From NCBI RefSeq assembly GCF_936925435.1, contig NZ_CAKZHQ010000002.1:362350-426349 (forward strand): DNA of 64,000 nt. Reading direction: 5' to 3'. A program made the position numbers and the translations under genes. The notes below the pieces were generated by a model, which searched no databases, was not told the origin of the DNA, and saw only the letters and a program-made list of their open reading frames with translations. This stretch comes from an uncultured Ramlibacter sp. GTDB taxonomy: Bacteria; Pseudomonadota; Gammaproteobacteria; Burkholderiales; Burkholderiaceae_C. Below are positions 18,696 through 27,924 of the stretch, one piece after another (position 1 is the first letter of the stretch; every line of letters begins with the position of its first letter).

Positions 18696-20267
18696 ATGCA
18701 CATCCTGCGACGCCTTACCGTCCTCGCCCTGAGCGCTTCCTGCGCCTGGAGCGCCGCGGCCCAGCCGCCCAAGACCCTGAAGCTGGTCCCGCATGCGGAC
18801 GTGAAGATCCTCGATCCCACCTTCACAACCGCCTACGTCTCGCGCAACTTCGGCTACATGGTCTACGACACGCTGTTCGCACTCGATGCGGCAGGCCGGC
18901 CGCAGCCGCAGATGGTGGACGCCCACAAGCGGTCGGCGGACGGCAAGACCTGGGCCTTCAGCTTGCGGCAAGGACTGAAGTTCTCCGACGGCAGTGCCGT
19001 CACGTCTGCCGACGTGGTGGCATCGCTGCAGCGATGGGCCTCACGCGATAGCATGGGGCGCGCGATGGGCGTTGCCGGTGCGCAGTGGAAGGCCATCGAT
19101 GCGCGCAGCTTCGAACTGACGCTGCAAGAGCCTTTCGGCCTGGTGCTGGAGGCGCTGGCCAAGCCCTCCGGCTTCCCGCCCATGGTCCTGCCCGAGCGGT
19201 TGGCCAGGATGCCGACGGCAAGCCCTTTGCCTGAGGTGCTGGGCTCGGGCCCGTATGTCTTCAAGCGCGACGAGTGGGTGCCGGGAAGCAAGATGGTGTT
19301 TGTGCGCAATCCGCACTACCTGGCACGCAAGGAGCCGCCCAGCGGTCTGGCGGGCAGCAAGAGCAGCGCTTTCGATCGCGTCGAGTGGCACTATCTGCCC
19401 GACGCCAACACTGCGGTCGCGGCACTCAAGCGAGGCGAGGTCGACCTGATCGAACAGGTTCCGCCCGATCACATCACGGGATTGCGCAACGAGCGAGACC
19501 TGAAGATCGGCTCAGGCGGAGCCCACCAGGCCGTACTCATCCTCAATCACCTGCACCCGCCCTTCAACCATCCGAAGGCGCGCCAGGCGCTGGCACACGC
19601 GGTCAGCCAGGCCAAATTCACCGCGGCCATGGGCTATCCGCTGGACATGCGCATGACGCACTGCGCCACATTCTTCATCTGCGGGGGGCCCCAAGACACG
19701 GCGGCGGGCGCCGACCCTTTCCGCCGGCCCGATCTGGCCAAGGCCAGGCAGATGCTGGCCGAGGCCGGCTACAAGGGAGAGAAGGTGGTGCTGCTGGTGC
19801 CAAGCGATGTGACATACCTGAACGCTGTGGCGATGGTGGCTGCCCAGACCATGCGCAGCATCGGCATGGAGGTCGATCTGCAGACCATGGACTGGGCGTC
19901 CATCGGCAGCCGCCGGATCCGGAAAAACGCGCCGGATGCGGGCGGCTGGAATGTCTACGCTTCGGTGGGCGGGGAATTCGACATCAACTCGCCGATCGCC
20001 AACGTGGTGCTGGGCGCAGCCTGCGGCAACAGCCTGCCCGGCTGGGCCTGCGATCCTCAGCTCGATACCCTGCGTGCCTCGTGGATCCGGGAATCCGATC
20101 CCGCCAGGCGCAAGTCTTTGCTCGATGCCTTCCAGATCCGCGCCTATGAGGTGGCTCCCTATGTGAACGCGGGCCAGTACTCGGCCGCCTTCGCCGCCCG
20201 CTCAGACCTCAAGGGCGTGGACAAGCTGTGGGCCGGGCTGCCCATCGCCTGGGTGCTGGACCGGTAG
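18696..20267 (+). CDS. Orphan ABC transporter substrate-binding protein (SBP family 5)
   Basis: Signal peptide MHILRRLTVLALSASCAWSAAAQ; KTWAFSLRQGLKFSDGSAVTSADVVASL; starts 4 nt after the regulator stop. Confidence 0.9.
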   Translation: MHILRRLTVLALSASCAWSAAAQPPKTLKLVPHADVKILDPTFTTAYVSRNFGYMVYDTLFALDAAGRPQPQMVDAHKRSADGKTWAFSLRQGLKFSDGSAVTSADVVASLQRWASRDSMGRAMGVAGAQWKAIDARSFELTLQEPFGLVLEALAKPSGFPPMVLPERLARMPTASPLPEVLGSGPYVFKRDEWVPGSKMVFVRNPHYLARKEPPSGLAGSKSSAFDRVEWHYLPDANTAVAALKRGEVDLIEQVPPDHITGLRNERDLKIGSGGAHQAVLILNHLHPPFNHPKARQALAHAVSQAKFTAAMGYPLDMRMTHCATFFICGGPQDTAAGADPFRRPDLAKARQMLAEAGYKGEKVVLLVPSDVTYLNAVAMVAAQTMRSIGMEVDLQTMDWASIGSRRIRKNAPDAGGWNVYASVGGEFDINSPIANVVLGAACGNSLPGWACDPQLDTLRASWIRESDPARRKSLLDAFQIRAYEVAPYVNAGQYSAAFAARSDLKGVDKLWAGLPIAWVLDR

Positions 20268-20304
20268 ACGCCGTGGCTGGCCGCCGCGCGGCCCAAGGCA
20301 GGCC

Positions 20305-22485
20305 TTAGAAACGGGTGCGCAGCGTCATGCTGAAGCTGCGCGGCTCGCCGTAGTTGGGATAGTCCAGCGTCGCCCAGTACTGCTTGTCCAGGGCATTGAA
20401 CACCGCCATGTAGAGGCTGGTGGCCTCGCTGAAACGCCAGCTGGCGTTCAGGTTGAGCAGGCCAAAGGGCGACTGCGTGACCGTGGCTGGGCCCGACGGG
20501 CTGGGCACATTGACTGCGTCCATGCGGCCCTGCCATTGCAGTTGCGCGCCCACCTCCAGCGGCTGCAGGGCGCCGCCAAAGCGGTACTGCGTGCCCAGCT
20601 TGGCCAGCCATTCGGGCAGGTTGGCATAGGTCAGGTCGGCGGCGTTGCGCTGGGTGCGCACCCGCGTCAGGCCGGCAGTGGCGTTCCAGCCGACGCCCAG
20701 ACGGGCCGCCGCGTCCAGCTCCCAGCCGCTGCTGCGCGTGCCGTTCACGCCCACATAGGCCGAACTGCCATCGGGCAGGCTCGCCGCGGGCACACTGCTG
20801 TCGCGGATGCCGTAGTTGTCCTGCTTGACCTCGAACAGGGCAAACGAGCCGCTGATGCCGCGGCTGGCCCACTCGCCCTTGATCCCGATTTCGTTGCTGA
20901 TGCCCTGCACCGGGTCCAGCGGAGTGTTGTTGCGGTCCTTGTAGTTCTGTGGATTGAAGATCCCGGTGTGGCTGGCGTAGGCCGACAGTTCCTTGCTGAG
21001 GTCGTAGACCACGCCGAGGAAGGGCGAGGGCTCGCGGCTGACCGACTGGCGCGCGGTGGTGCTGGTGTAGACGCCGGAGGTGTTGTGGTTGTCGGTGTGG
21101 CGCTTCCAATTGGTGATGCGCACGCCCGTCAGCAACGCCAGCGGGTCGGCCAGACGCCAGCGCGCCGACGCGTAGACCGCGTCCTGCTTGGTGCTCTGCT
21201 CGGTGAATGCGCCGGTGCGGCTGTAGGCCGGCATGGGCGCCGTGCCGTCCCAGGCGTAGGCGTTGGGGACGGAGTAGCTCCAGCCGGCCACGCTGGTGTA
21301 GCCGTCGCTATGGGTGGTGGTACGCAGGCTGCTGAAGCCGGCAGTCAGGTCGTGCTGGCGGCCACCCAGGCTGAACTTGCCGGTGACAAAGGCATCGAGC
21401 GTGTCCTGCTCTTCGGTGCCGCCGCCCACCGCGGCATACAGCCGCACGCCGGCGCCGGTGCTCCGATTGGGGAATGGCGCGCTGGACACGGTGCTGCCGT
21501 AGCCGTAAGTGCGCAGGCTGAAATTCTTGCCCTCAGTGTGGTTGTAGGCGGCCTTGAGCGCCCATTGTTCGGCGAGCTGGTGGTCGACCGTCGCGAACAG
21601 GGTGGCCGAATCGCGCGACCAGCGGGTCCAGGAGGGCGAGAAGCTGGTGGACACCGGCATATTGGCCAGACCGCCATCCGAGGCGAAGCGCGGGAGCGCG
21701 CCCCAGATGCCGGCGACCGGTTCGTTGTTCTGCCGCTGGTAGCCCACGGAGGCGACGGTAGCGGCGCCGATGTCGGCCTCGATCACGCCCAGCAGCGCGT
21801 ACTTGTCCTCCTCATAGCGGTCGCGGAAGCTGTGGCGCGTCTGCGGCGCCACCACCCAGCGGCTGCGCACGCTGCCGTCGGAGGTCAGCGGCGCGTTGAG
21901 GTCGAGCTCGGCGCGGTAGAGGTCCCAGCTGCCGGCTGTCAGCGCCACCGAGCCGCCGAATTTGCGCTGCGGGCGCTTGCGCACCAGGTTGATGGTGGCC
22001 GAAGGCGTGCCCACGCCGGTCATGATGCCGTTGGCGCCGCGCACGATGTCGATGCTCTGGTACAGCGCGGTGTCGAACTCCTGGTTGGTGTTGGCGCTGT
22101 ATGTCGGCAGGCCATCCACCTGGAAATCGGTGATCTGGAAGCCGCGCGCGTAGTACAGCGGGCGCTGGGTGTCGAACAGGCTGACATGGATGCCGGTGAC
22201 GCTGCGCAGCACCGCGTCCACGCTGGTCAGCGACTGCTGTTCGAGCTGCGCGCGCTCGACCGTGCTGACCGACTGTGGCGTCTCGCGCGGGGTCAGGGGC
22301 AGCCGGGTCGTTGCGTTGTCGCGCGTGCCGGTGATGGTGACGCTGCCCAGGGCCCCGGGCTCGCTGTCCTGCGCCCAGCTGGCGCAGCACAGGCTGGCTG
22401 CGGCGGCCACAGGAATCCATTTTCGGGCTGCCGACAGGCGGGCTTGGCTGGGTTTGCGCTCAGGGCGAAGCAGTTGGTTCAACAT
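20305..22485 (-). CDS. TonB-dependent siderophore receptor
   Basis: Plug TRETPQSVSTV-like sequence (TPRETPQSVSTVERAQLEQQ), VDGLPTYSANTN, SIDIVRGANGIMTGVGTPSATINLVRKRP, C-terminal FSMTLRTRF. Confidence 0.93.
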   Translation of the reverse strand: MLNQLLRPERKPSQARLSAARKWIPVAAAASLCCASWAQDSEPGALGSVTITGTRDNATTRLPLTPRETPQSVSTVERAQLEQQSLTSVDAVLRSVTGIHVSLFDTQRPLYYARGFQITDFQVDGLPTYSANTNQEFDTALYQSIDIVRGANGIMTGVGTPSATINLVRKRPQRKFGGSVALTAGSWDLYRAELDLNAPLTSDGSVRSRWVVAPQTRHSFRDRYEEDKYALLGVIEADIGAATVASVGYQRQNNEPVAGIWGALPRFASDGGLANMPVSTSFSPSWTRWSRDSATLFATVDHQLAEQWALKAAYNHTEGKNFSLRTYGYGSTVSSAPFPNRSTGAGVRLYAAVGGGTEEQDTLDAFVTGKFSLGGRQHDLTAGFSSLRTTTHSDGYTSVAGWSYSVPNAYAWDGTAPMPAYSRTGAFTEQSTKQDAVYASARWRLADPLALLTGVRITNWKRHTDNHNTSGVYTSTTARQSVSREPSPFLGVVYDLSKELSAYASHTGIFNPQNYKDRNNTPLDPVQGISNEIGIKGEWASRGISGSFALFEVKQDNYGIRDSSVPAASLPDGSSAYVGVNGTRSSGWELDAAARLGVGWNATAGLTRVRTQRNAADLTYANLPEWLAKLGTQYRFGGALQPLEVGAQLQWQGRMDAVNVPSPSGPATVTQSPFGLLNLNASWRFSEATSLYMAVFNALDKQYWATLDYPNYGEPRSFSMTLRTRF

Positions 22486-22769
22486 GGTGTGCGGGCGATG
22501 GAAGCCGGATCGCGCCCGCGCCAACAGGCCACGGCTGCCGCGAGGCTGCCGGTGAAACCGTGGTGCGCAAAGTTGGGGGGGCGCTGCTCCAGCAAGTGGG
22601 GAGCTGGCTGCACCCGGGGCGGCCAGCGGTTCCCGCAAAGGGGACGCCAGCGCCACAGCATGTGGCTGGGGCCGCGAGTATACCCAAGGCCACCTCAAAA
22701 ACACCCCTGCTTCTTCACCGTCGCCGCAAGCGCAGGCCCAGCCCCAGCGGCGGCGAGCCGGCGCCCGCC

Positions 22770-23933
22770 TCACTGCAGGCGAATCAGCACACTGGCCGGA
22801 TGGAAGGCCTTCCAGGAGAACCAGTACTCGTCTGAGATCGCCAGCTTCTCCAGGTCGGCCTGGATCGGCCCGCTCTTGTGCTTGCCACGCGCATCCCATA
22901 CCGTCGCGCTGCGGGCGTCCGAGAGTGCCCCCTCTGCACCGACCACCAACTCCACGGAGTGTCCGGCCACACTGCCCTTGAACGCATTCACCGTGTCGCC
23001 CCGCGCGACAAAGAAGGCATCCAGCGCATGGTTGCGAACCACGCCCTTTTGCAGCAGCTCGCGCTTGAGATAGGCGGGCTGCACTGCGGCCGTCGGGTCG
23101 ATGACGCCGACGACATGGGTTCTTGCAGGGAATGATTTGTCGCGCAGTCTTGCGGGCAGGCCGGGGGTTGCCTCGCTGGCCATGATCTTTCTCCAGACGC
23201 CGGGGACAGGCAGCTGGAACTCGCGAAAGTCATCGCGGCTGACCTGGCACACGCAAGGCAGCGGGTCCAGGCGCCGGACCTCGCTCCAGGGCAGGATCTG
23301 GAAAGGGATGGGCGTGAGCGTGTGCGGGTGCAGCCGCCCGACGACAGATTTGAACGTGGCTTGCTGGAAGAACGTCCCGGTGCGCCGGTCCGCCACGACC
23401 ATGTTCGCGTTCTTGAACGATCCGACAAACAGCGGCCCGATGTCCGTGACGTCGTAAGCAATGATGCTGCGGCACATGGCGCAGTACGTGAGGGAGACGG
23501 TGCGGTCGCCGAAGCGGTCGTTGACGATGTGGTGGTGAACCACGTAGTCCAGCGGGTAGGCCTTGCTGACCCCGCCGTGCTCGATGACCGCCAGTTGCAT
23601 GCCGTCCCCCAGGGGGAGCCGCAACGGCGCATTGGCCATCGCCGGGAAATCCACCGCTGGAAAGGCGCTCTCCTGGTGCATGTGGTAGGTCAGAGCGACG
23701 GCCAGTCCCGTCAGCGCCAGGGGCACGGCAGCGGCCCAGGGAAATGCGCCGGCCGCGGCCCACAACCCTGCCGCCCAGGCCAGCGAGCCCGCAAAAATCG
23801 TCCAGACAACAGGCTTGCGGACGAAGTAGTGGCGGTGCAGCCAGGCAATGGGAAACGGCTTGAGCAAAGCCATGGAGATGGCCGCAGTCCCCACCAGCAG
23901 CGCGGCGGCCGACAGCAGGTACAGGATGGTCAT
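22770..23933 (-). CDS. DUF3179 domain-containing protein with N-terminal membrane segments
   Basis: NAPLRLPLGDGMQLAVIEHGGVSKAYPLDYVVHHHIVNDRFGDRTVSLTYCAMCRSIIAYD. Confidence 0.87.
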   Translation of the reverse strand: MTILYLLSAAALLVGTAAISMALLKPFPIAWLHRHYFVRKPVVWTIFAGSLAWAAGLWAAAGAFPWAAAVPLALTGLAVALTYHMHQESAFPAVDFPAMANAPLRLPLGDGMQLAVIEHGGVSKAYPLDYVVHHHIVNDRFGDRTVSLTYCAMCRSIIAYDVTDIGPLFVGSFKNANMVVADRRTGTFFQQATFKSVVGRLHPHTLTPIPFQILPWSEVRRLDPLPCVCQVSRDDFREFQLPVPGVWRKIMASEATPGLPARLRDKSFPARTHVVGVIDPTAAVQPAYLKRELLQKGVVRNHALDAFFVARGDTVNAFKGSVAGHSVELVVGAEGALSDARSATVWDARGKHKSGPIQADLEKLAISDEYWFSWKAFHPASVLIRLQ

Positions 23934-24001
23934 GGGGCGTCCCGTTTCACGCCGCCAGTGTAATGAGCGCAAGCCGCTGCGGCCCCGATAGACTCCGGTC
24001 C

Positions 24002-24244
24002 ATGAACCTGAAAATCGTCGTGTATTCCAAGTCGGCCTGTCCCCAATGCGATGCGGCCAAGATGACCCTCAAGATCCGCGGCCTGGCCTACGACGAAATC
24101 CGGCTCGACGACGAGGCACAGCGGCTGGCCTTCTATGAAAAGTGCGGGCCCGCCGTGCGCCAGATGCCGCAAATCTTCATCAACGACCAGCGTGTCGGCG
24201 GCCTCGCCGGCCTGCAGGCGGCGCTGGCCCAGCTGGCCGGCTAG
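24002..24244 (+). CDS. Glutaredoxin family protein
   Basis: IVVYSKSACPQCDAAKMTL (CPQC), QMPQIFINDQRVGGLAGLQAAL. Confidence 0.9.
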   Translation: MNLKIVVYSKSACPQCDAAKMTLKIRGLAYDEIRLDDEAQRLAFYEKCGPAVRQMPQIFINDQRVGGLAGLQAALAQLAG

Positions 24245-24417
24245 CCAAGCTCAGACCATGTCCTGAATTTCGAGCATGGCCGGTTGTGCGGCCGCGAATT
24301 CGAATTGAGTCACGTCGGCAGCGCACGACGTCCGATTTTGTCGGTCCAGTGTGAAACAGTCTTCTTCGGGCCGCCTCGCGCCTTTTTTGACTGCTGGAAC
24401 ACCGACGAAAGCTTCCC

Positions 24418-25179
24418 GTGAGCGACCGCTTCATCTACGACGAAAAGACCAGTGTGCTCTACGCGCCGGACGGGCGACGTCTGAAGCAGGTGCACTGCCC
24501 CAAGGCGATGCACTGGAATCAACTCACCATCGAGCAGGGCGAATACCGCTGGCGAGGCTGTACGCAATGCAATCAGCGCGTCATCAATCTCGATGTGATG
24601 CCGGTCGTCGAAGCGGTTGCCGTGCTGGCAAGGCGAAACTCGACGGCCTGTGTTCATGGTTCCGCCGATTCCGGCCGGGTCATCTTTCTCAAGGACAGGG
24701 ACGCGATTCCACGAGGGACGGACCTCAAAACCAACGGCCAGGGCCGCACGCCGATCCGGACGGCACGCTCGGTGGACGAGGTCAACCGGGCGGCCAATCT
24801 GGGCTATTGGCCGGACGTTCGGCGTGTACGTTTTGACACTGAGAACTTCCTCGCCGAGGTCAAGGTCAGACAACACGCAGATTCAGGTCACATCAGCTTG
24901 AACAACGACCCGCGGGCTGAAGCTGATAGGGATCGATGGGCGGAGATCATTCCCACGACCCGCTACTACCCGTACTACCAGCCCTCTCCGATTGCGGCCT
25001 ACCTCGTCCCCAGGCACCTGCCAGATGGCGCGCAGCTGCTGATCATGGACCCGATCGAAGATGTTGCCTTTCCCGTGCGAGAGATGTCCCAACGCGTCCT
25101 CGCCATTCCAGGCAGGCTCGCGGGCCGGCGCGTCGTTCTGGGCCGGCCGGACCCCATCGTCCCGATGATCGTTGGCTGA
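24418..25179 (+). CDS. Uncharacterised protein with a C/H-rich N-terminal segment
   Basis: GTG start; HCPKAMHWNQL..RWRGCTQCNQRVINLD; coherent 253-aa ORF in the accessory island. Confidence 0.72.
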   Translation: MSDRFIYDEKTSVLYAPDGRRLKQVHCPKAMHWNQLTIEQGEYRWRGCTQCNQRVINLDVMPVVEAVAVLARRNSTACVHGSADSGRVIFLKDRDAIPRGTDLKTNGQGRTPIRTARSVDEVNRAANLGYWPDVRRVRFDTENFLAEVKVRQHADSGHISLNNDPRAEADRDRWAEIIPTTRYYPYYQPSPIAAYLVPRHLPDGAQLLIMDPIEDVAFPVREMSQRVLAIPGRLAGRRVVLGRPDPIVPMIVG

Positions 25180-25234
25180 CATCTGCAGAGCCTGGTGCTG
25201 GCCCATCCATAGTTTTTGCAAAAGAAAGATCTGA

Positions 25235-25726
25235 ATGCGCTCCAACAATCCAACCGGGATTCGAAATCTGTGTGCTGTGGCAATGCACCTGCGGCAAACC
25301 ATGCCGGCCAACGCTGCGACCAACTATGCAGTTCGAACGGTACTGCGGGAAGCCATCAACAAATCGAATCCGCAGTACCAGGGCAACGTCAACCGGAAGA
25401 ACTGCCGTCACCTGTCTGTCGCCGCCGAACGGCGGTTGGCTGAAGATCCAAAGGCGCCTCTGGTTGCAGACCATGCGGTGCCAGTGAGCATCACGCTGAA
25501 AGCTTTTGCCGGGGCCAGCGACCCTACCCTGGACAGCGTGGTGAATCTCGTTGCAAAGTACGCTGTGATGGTCCTGGTCACGCCGCAGGAGGATGCATGT
25601 CTTCGGGCTGCTGGCTTGGTGAAAAGCATGCCAGCGAACTGGGACGAAAAAGACCCATTTGCACGCTACAAACATGTCGGCATCGAGATCAAGGCGAACG
25701 CCGCATTTCGGGGGAGTCAGGAGTAG
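25235..25726 (+). CDS. Uncharacterised 163-aa protein with a DHAVPVS motif
   Basis: MRSNNPTGIRNLCAVAM..LVADHAVPVSITLK..VLVTPQEDACLRAAGLVKSMPANWDEKDPFARYKHVGIE. Confidence 0.7.
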   Translation: MRSNNPTGIRNLCAVAMHLRQTMPANAATNYAVRTVLREAINKSNPQYQGNVNRKNCRHLSVAAERRLAEDPKAPLVADHAVPVSITLKAFAGASDPTLDSVVNLVAKYAVMVLVTPQEDACLRAAGLVKSMPANWDEKDPFARYKHVGIEIKANAAFRGSQE

Positions 25727-25949
25727 GCGGGAAGGCGACTTGGACCGGTCGCCGTGGAGTTGCCGGAGTCCATCCCTAACGGCACTTGGTCGACCATCGA
25801 AGATGGACTCGTTCCAGGCTAGACAGGGAATCGTCCACCACGAGTGCCTGCTTCACGGCAATCGAGAACGACGCCCCGGATGGGACGCCTTGATCATCTC
25901 TCAGATGTCGTCGCGGCCCACCATTCGTCCGAGGCATCAAGGAGGCTCC

Positions 25950-26555
25950 ATGCATTTCGGCTTTGATCACTGTGACATTGAACCCGCCCATGGGTGTCAA
26001 AAATGCTTGGAGACCGTTTCACTGGACGGGTTGGACCTTGAACTCATTCCGGAGACACGGCGAACGCCCGAGCTTTGCAGCATCGCCATGCGAGGCAATC
26101 CCCACGCCTTCCAGTCGGTTACCGACAATCTGAAGACGGACGAACTTTGCCTGATCGCGGTCACGCATGACGGCAGATGCATCTCTTCCGTTCCCGACGA
26201 CAAGATCACGCTAGATTTGTGCATCCTGGCGGTACGCAGGACCGGATTCGCCCTGTACCACATTCCCGATCATTTCCGGAATGCTGAAGTCTGCGCAATT
26301 GCGGTTGCTGCGGCCGGCATGGCACTCGCGTACGTTCCGGAACATCTTCGTCTCCGCGAAATCTGCGAAGCTGCTGTTCGGCAGGATGGCGGGGCGCTTG
26401 AGTATGTCCCGCTGGAACTTCGGTCGGTGGCCATGTGCCGCATCGCCTGCAAGAACAGCTATGAAGCAGATCGGCACGTACCAATTTGCTGTCCAAGTTG
26501 CAACGCAGCCTGGCTTCCAGCCAATCTGAAGCCAATTTGGAAACGGCCGAACTGA
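25950..26555 (+). CDS. DUF4116-like tandem repeat protein (7 x 24 residues) with C-terminal CxxC
   Basis: SD-like AAGGAGG upstream of ATG 25950; units such as TPELCSIAMRGNPHAFQSVTDNLK / TDELCLIAVTHDGRCISSVPDDKI / LREICEAAVRQDGGALEYVPLELR; tail ICCPSCNAAW. Confidence 0.8.
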   Translation: MHFGFDHCDIEPAHGCQKCLETVSLDGLDLELIPETRRTPELCSIAMRGNPHAFQSVTDNLKTDELCLIAVTHDGRCISSVPDDKITLDLCILAVRRTGFALYHIPDHFRNAEVCAIAVAAAGMALAYVPEHLRLREICEAAVRQDGGALEYVPLELRSVAMCRIACKNSYEADRHVPICCPSCNAAWLPANLKPIWKRPN

Positions 26556-26734
26556 CGCTCTACCAAGGCTGTCCGAACTTCTGCTCCCTCCGTACAGTAT
26601 GTAGAGTCCCCCTCGGGCTTACACCTCGTCCAGTCGGTGCATGCACTCTGCCTTTGAACGCAGAATTGCCTTACTGGTTGGACGCACGCAATGCCCCCTT
26701 GTGGTGAAGCTGCGCCAGGCCCCGCTCGGGTACA

Positions 26735-26914
26735 TCAGTTGGCCAACTCGCCGACCTGGAAACCGCCTTCGGCCAGCGCCTGCAGGAAATCGTCTTGCTG
26801 CTTCGTGTCCAGGTACAGCCCAGGCTTGCCTATGTAGAACAGCTTGGTCGGGCACTCCAGCGCGAGTTTGAAACGCGACTTGATGAGATAGCGGGGATGT
26901 ACGGATCTCGTCAT
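26735..26914 (-). pseudogene. Truncated DUF2779-like (putative PD-(D/E)XK-related) protein, N-terminal remnant
   Basis: MTRSVHPRYLIKSRFKLALECPTKLFYIGKPGLYLDTKQQDDFLQALAEGGFQVGELAN then stop; resembles only the extreme N-terminus of DUF2779 proteins; ATGA overlap with the WYL gene. Confidence 0.62.
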
Positions 26915-27924
26915 GGGGCGTAGTGCGCCCACATTTCGCCAACACGCTCGGCCGTTTTCGCCCGGACGTCAGCCGGCTCCACAACCTCGATCCAGTGTCC
27001 CATGCTGAGCAGGAAAGGCACGAGCAGAAGGGTATTGGGAACGGTCGCCGTCACCACCCACCAAGGCTCTGCGCCTTTGGGGGCCAATTCCTTCTGGTCA
27101 GCCGAAAGCGGGCGCTCCTTGAAGTGGTAAATCGTCTCCGGTGCCACCCGCAGCTTGAGCACAACCGGATCAGCCTTTGGATCGAGCGGATGGCTGAACT
27201 GATGGGAGTCGAGGATGTATTTTTTCAGTTCGAACTCAGGCCTCAGCTGCGCCTGCTGGAAATGCACTTCCGCTGCAGACACGCGGTGCAAGGGGAGAGG
27301 CCGCGGCGAATCCGTGAGCCCCCTGACGGCGACCAGGTAAATCGTCCCGTCTTTGGCCACGAGTCCGAGTGGGCTCACCAGTTCGCCGGCGACCTTGCCT
27401 TGAGATGACTTGTAGGTGAGCTTGAGCTTCCTGTTTTTTCCGATGGCGTCAATCGCAGCCCGAAGCACTTCGGTCTCGAACCGGGCCGGTAGCCTGCCGA
27501 TGCCGTCCGGTGCAATTTGCAGTCGCTCCCGGATGCGTTGCGCCTCGGGCGACGCGGCCACGATCTGCTCGGCCATGTCCGCCAGTTTGCCCGCATTGGA
27601 TTTGGAACCAGCCCTGAGCGCGCGCCCGAAGACATCCCGGCTCAGCTGGAGGTCCAGTGCGGCCTCCTCCGTCATGAACCAGTTGGCCACTTGCGAGGTA
27701 AGAAGGTAGTAGGCGCGCTCCCGCCCTCGCTTCTCCGTTCCAAGCAGGGCAGGCCCCTCGCCGTCCTTGGCCCGAAGCTGCTCCATGTAGCGCTGGATGG
27801 ACCGGATATCGACAGGCGCGCCTCCGTTGCGGGTCCAGCGTTGGCTAATTTCGGCGGTAGTGAGCGCACCCTCTGGGCGGGTTGGCAACATTCGCAGCAG
27901 ATGCACCCCGGTCTTCAACTTCAT
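26911..27924 (-). CDS. WYL domain-containing transcriptional regulator
   Basis: HTH N-terminus (TTAEISQRW..VDIRSIQRYMEQL); LKLTYKSSQGKVAGELVSPLGLVAKDGTIYLVAVRG WYL-like core; start trimmed to MKLKTGVHLL. Confidence 0.87.
   Translation of the reverse strand: MKLKTGVHLLRMLPTRPEGALTTAEISQRWTRNGGAPVDIRSIQRYMEQLRAKDGEGPALLGTEKRGRERAYYLLTSQVANWFMTEEAALDLQLSRDVFGRALRAGSKSNAGKLADMAEQIVAASPEAQRIRERLQIAPDGIGRLPARFETEVLRAAIDAIGKNRKLKLTYKSSQGKVAGELVSPLGLVAKDGTIYLVAVRGLTDSPRPLPLHRVSAAEVHFQQAQLRPEFELKKYILDSHQFSHPLDPKADPVVLKLRVAPETIYHFKERPLSADQKELAPKGAEPWWVVTATVPNTLLLVPFLLSMGHWIEVVEPADVRAKTAERVGEMWAHYAP

Noticed and set aside
22486-22769. Riboswitch (e.g. cobalamin) in the long leader of the TonB receptor gene
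   Set aside because: Looked for a cobalamin-box-like core in the reverse-strand leader and could not find one; GC-rich stems alone are not enough. An Infernal/Rfam scan would settle it.
20536-23073. 845-aa plus-strand ORF
   Set aside because: Antisense to the TonB receptor and DUF3179 genes; no family motifs.
25992-26495. 72-bp periodicity as a CRISPR-like or DNA repeat array
   Set aside because: The periodicity is at the protein level (24-aa units); nucleotide repeats are degenerate and lie within a coding frame with a good SD.
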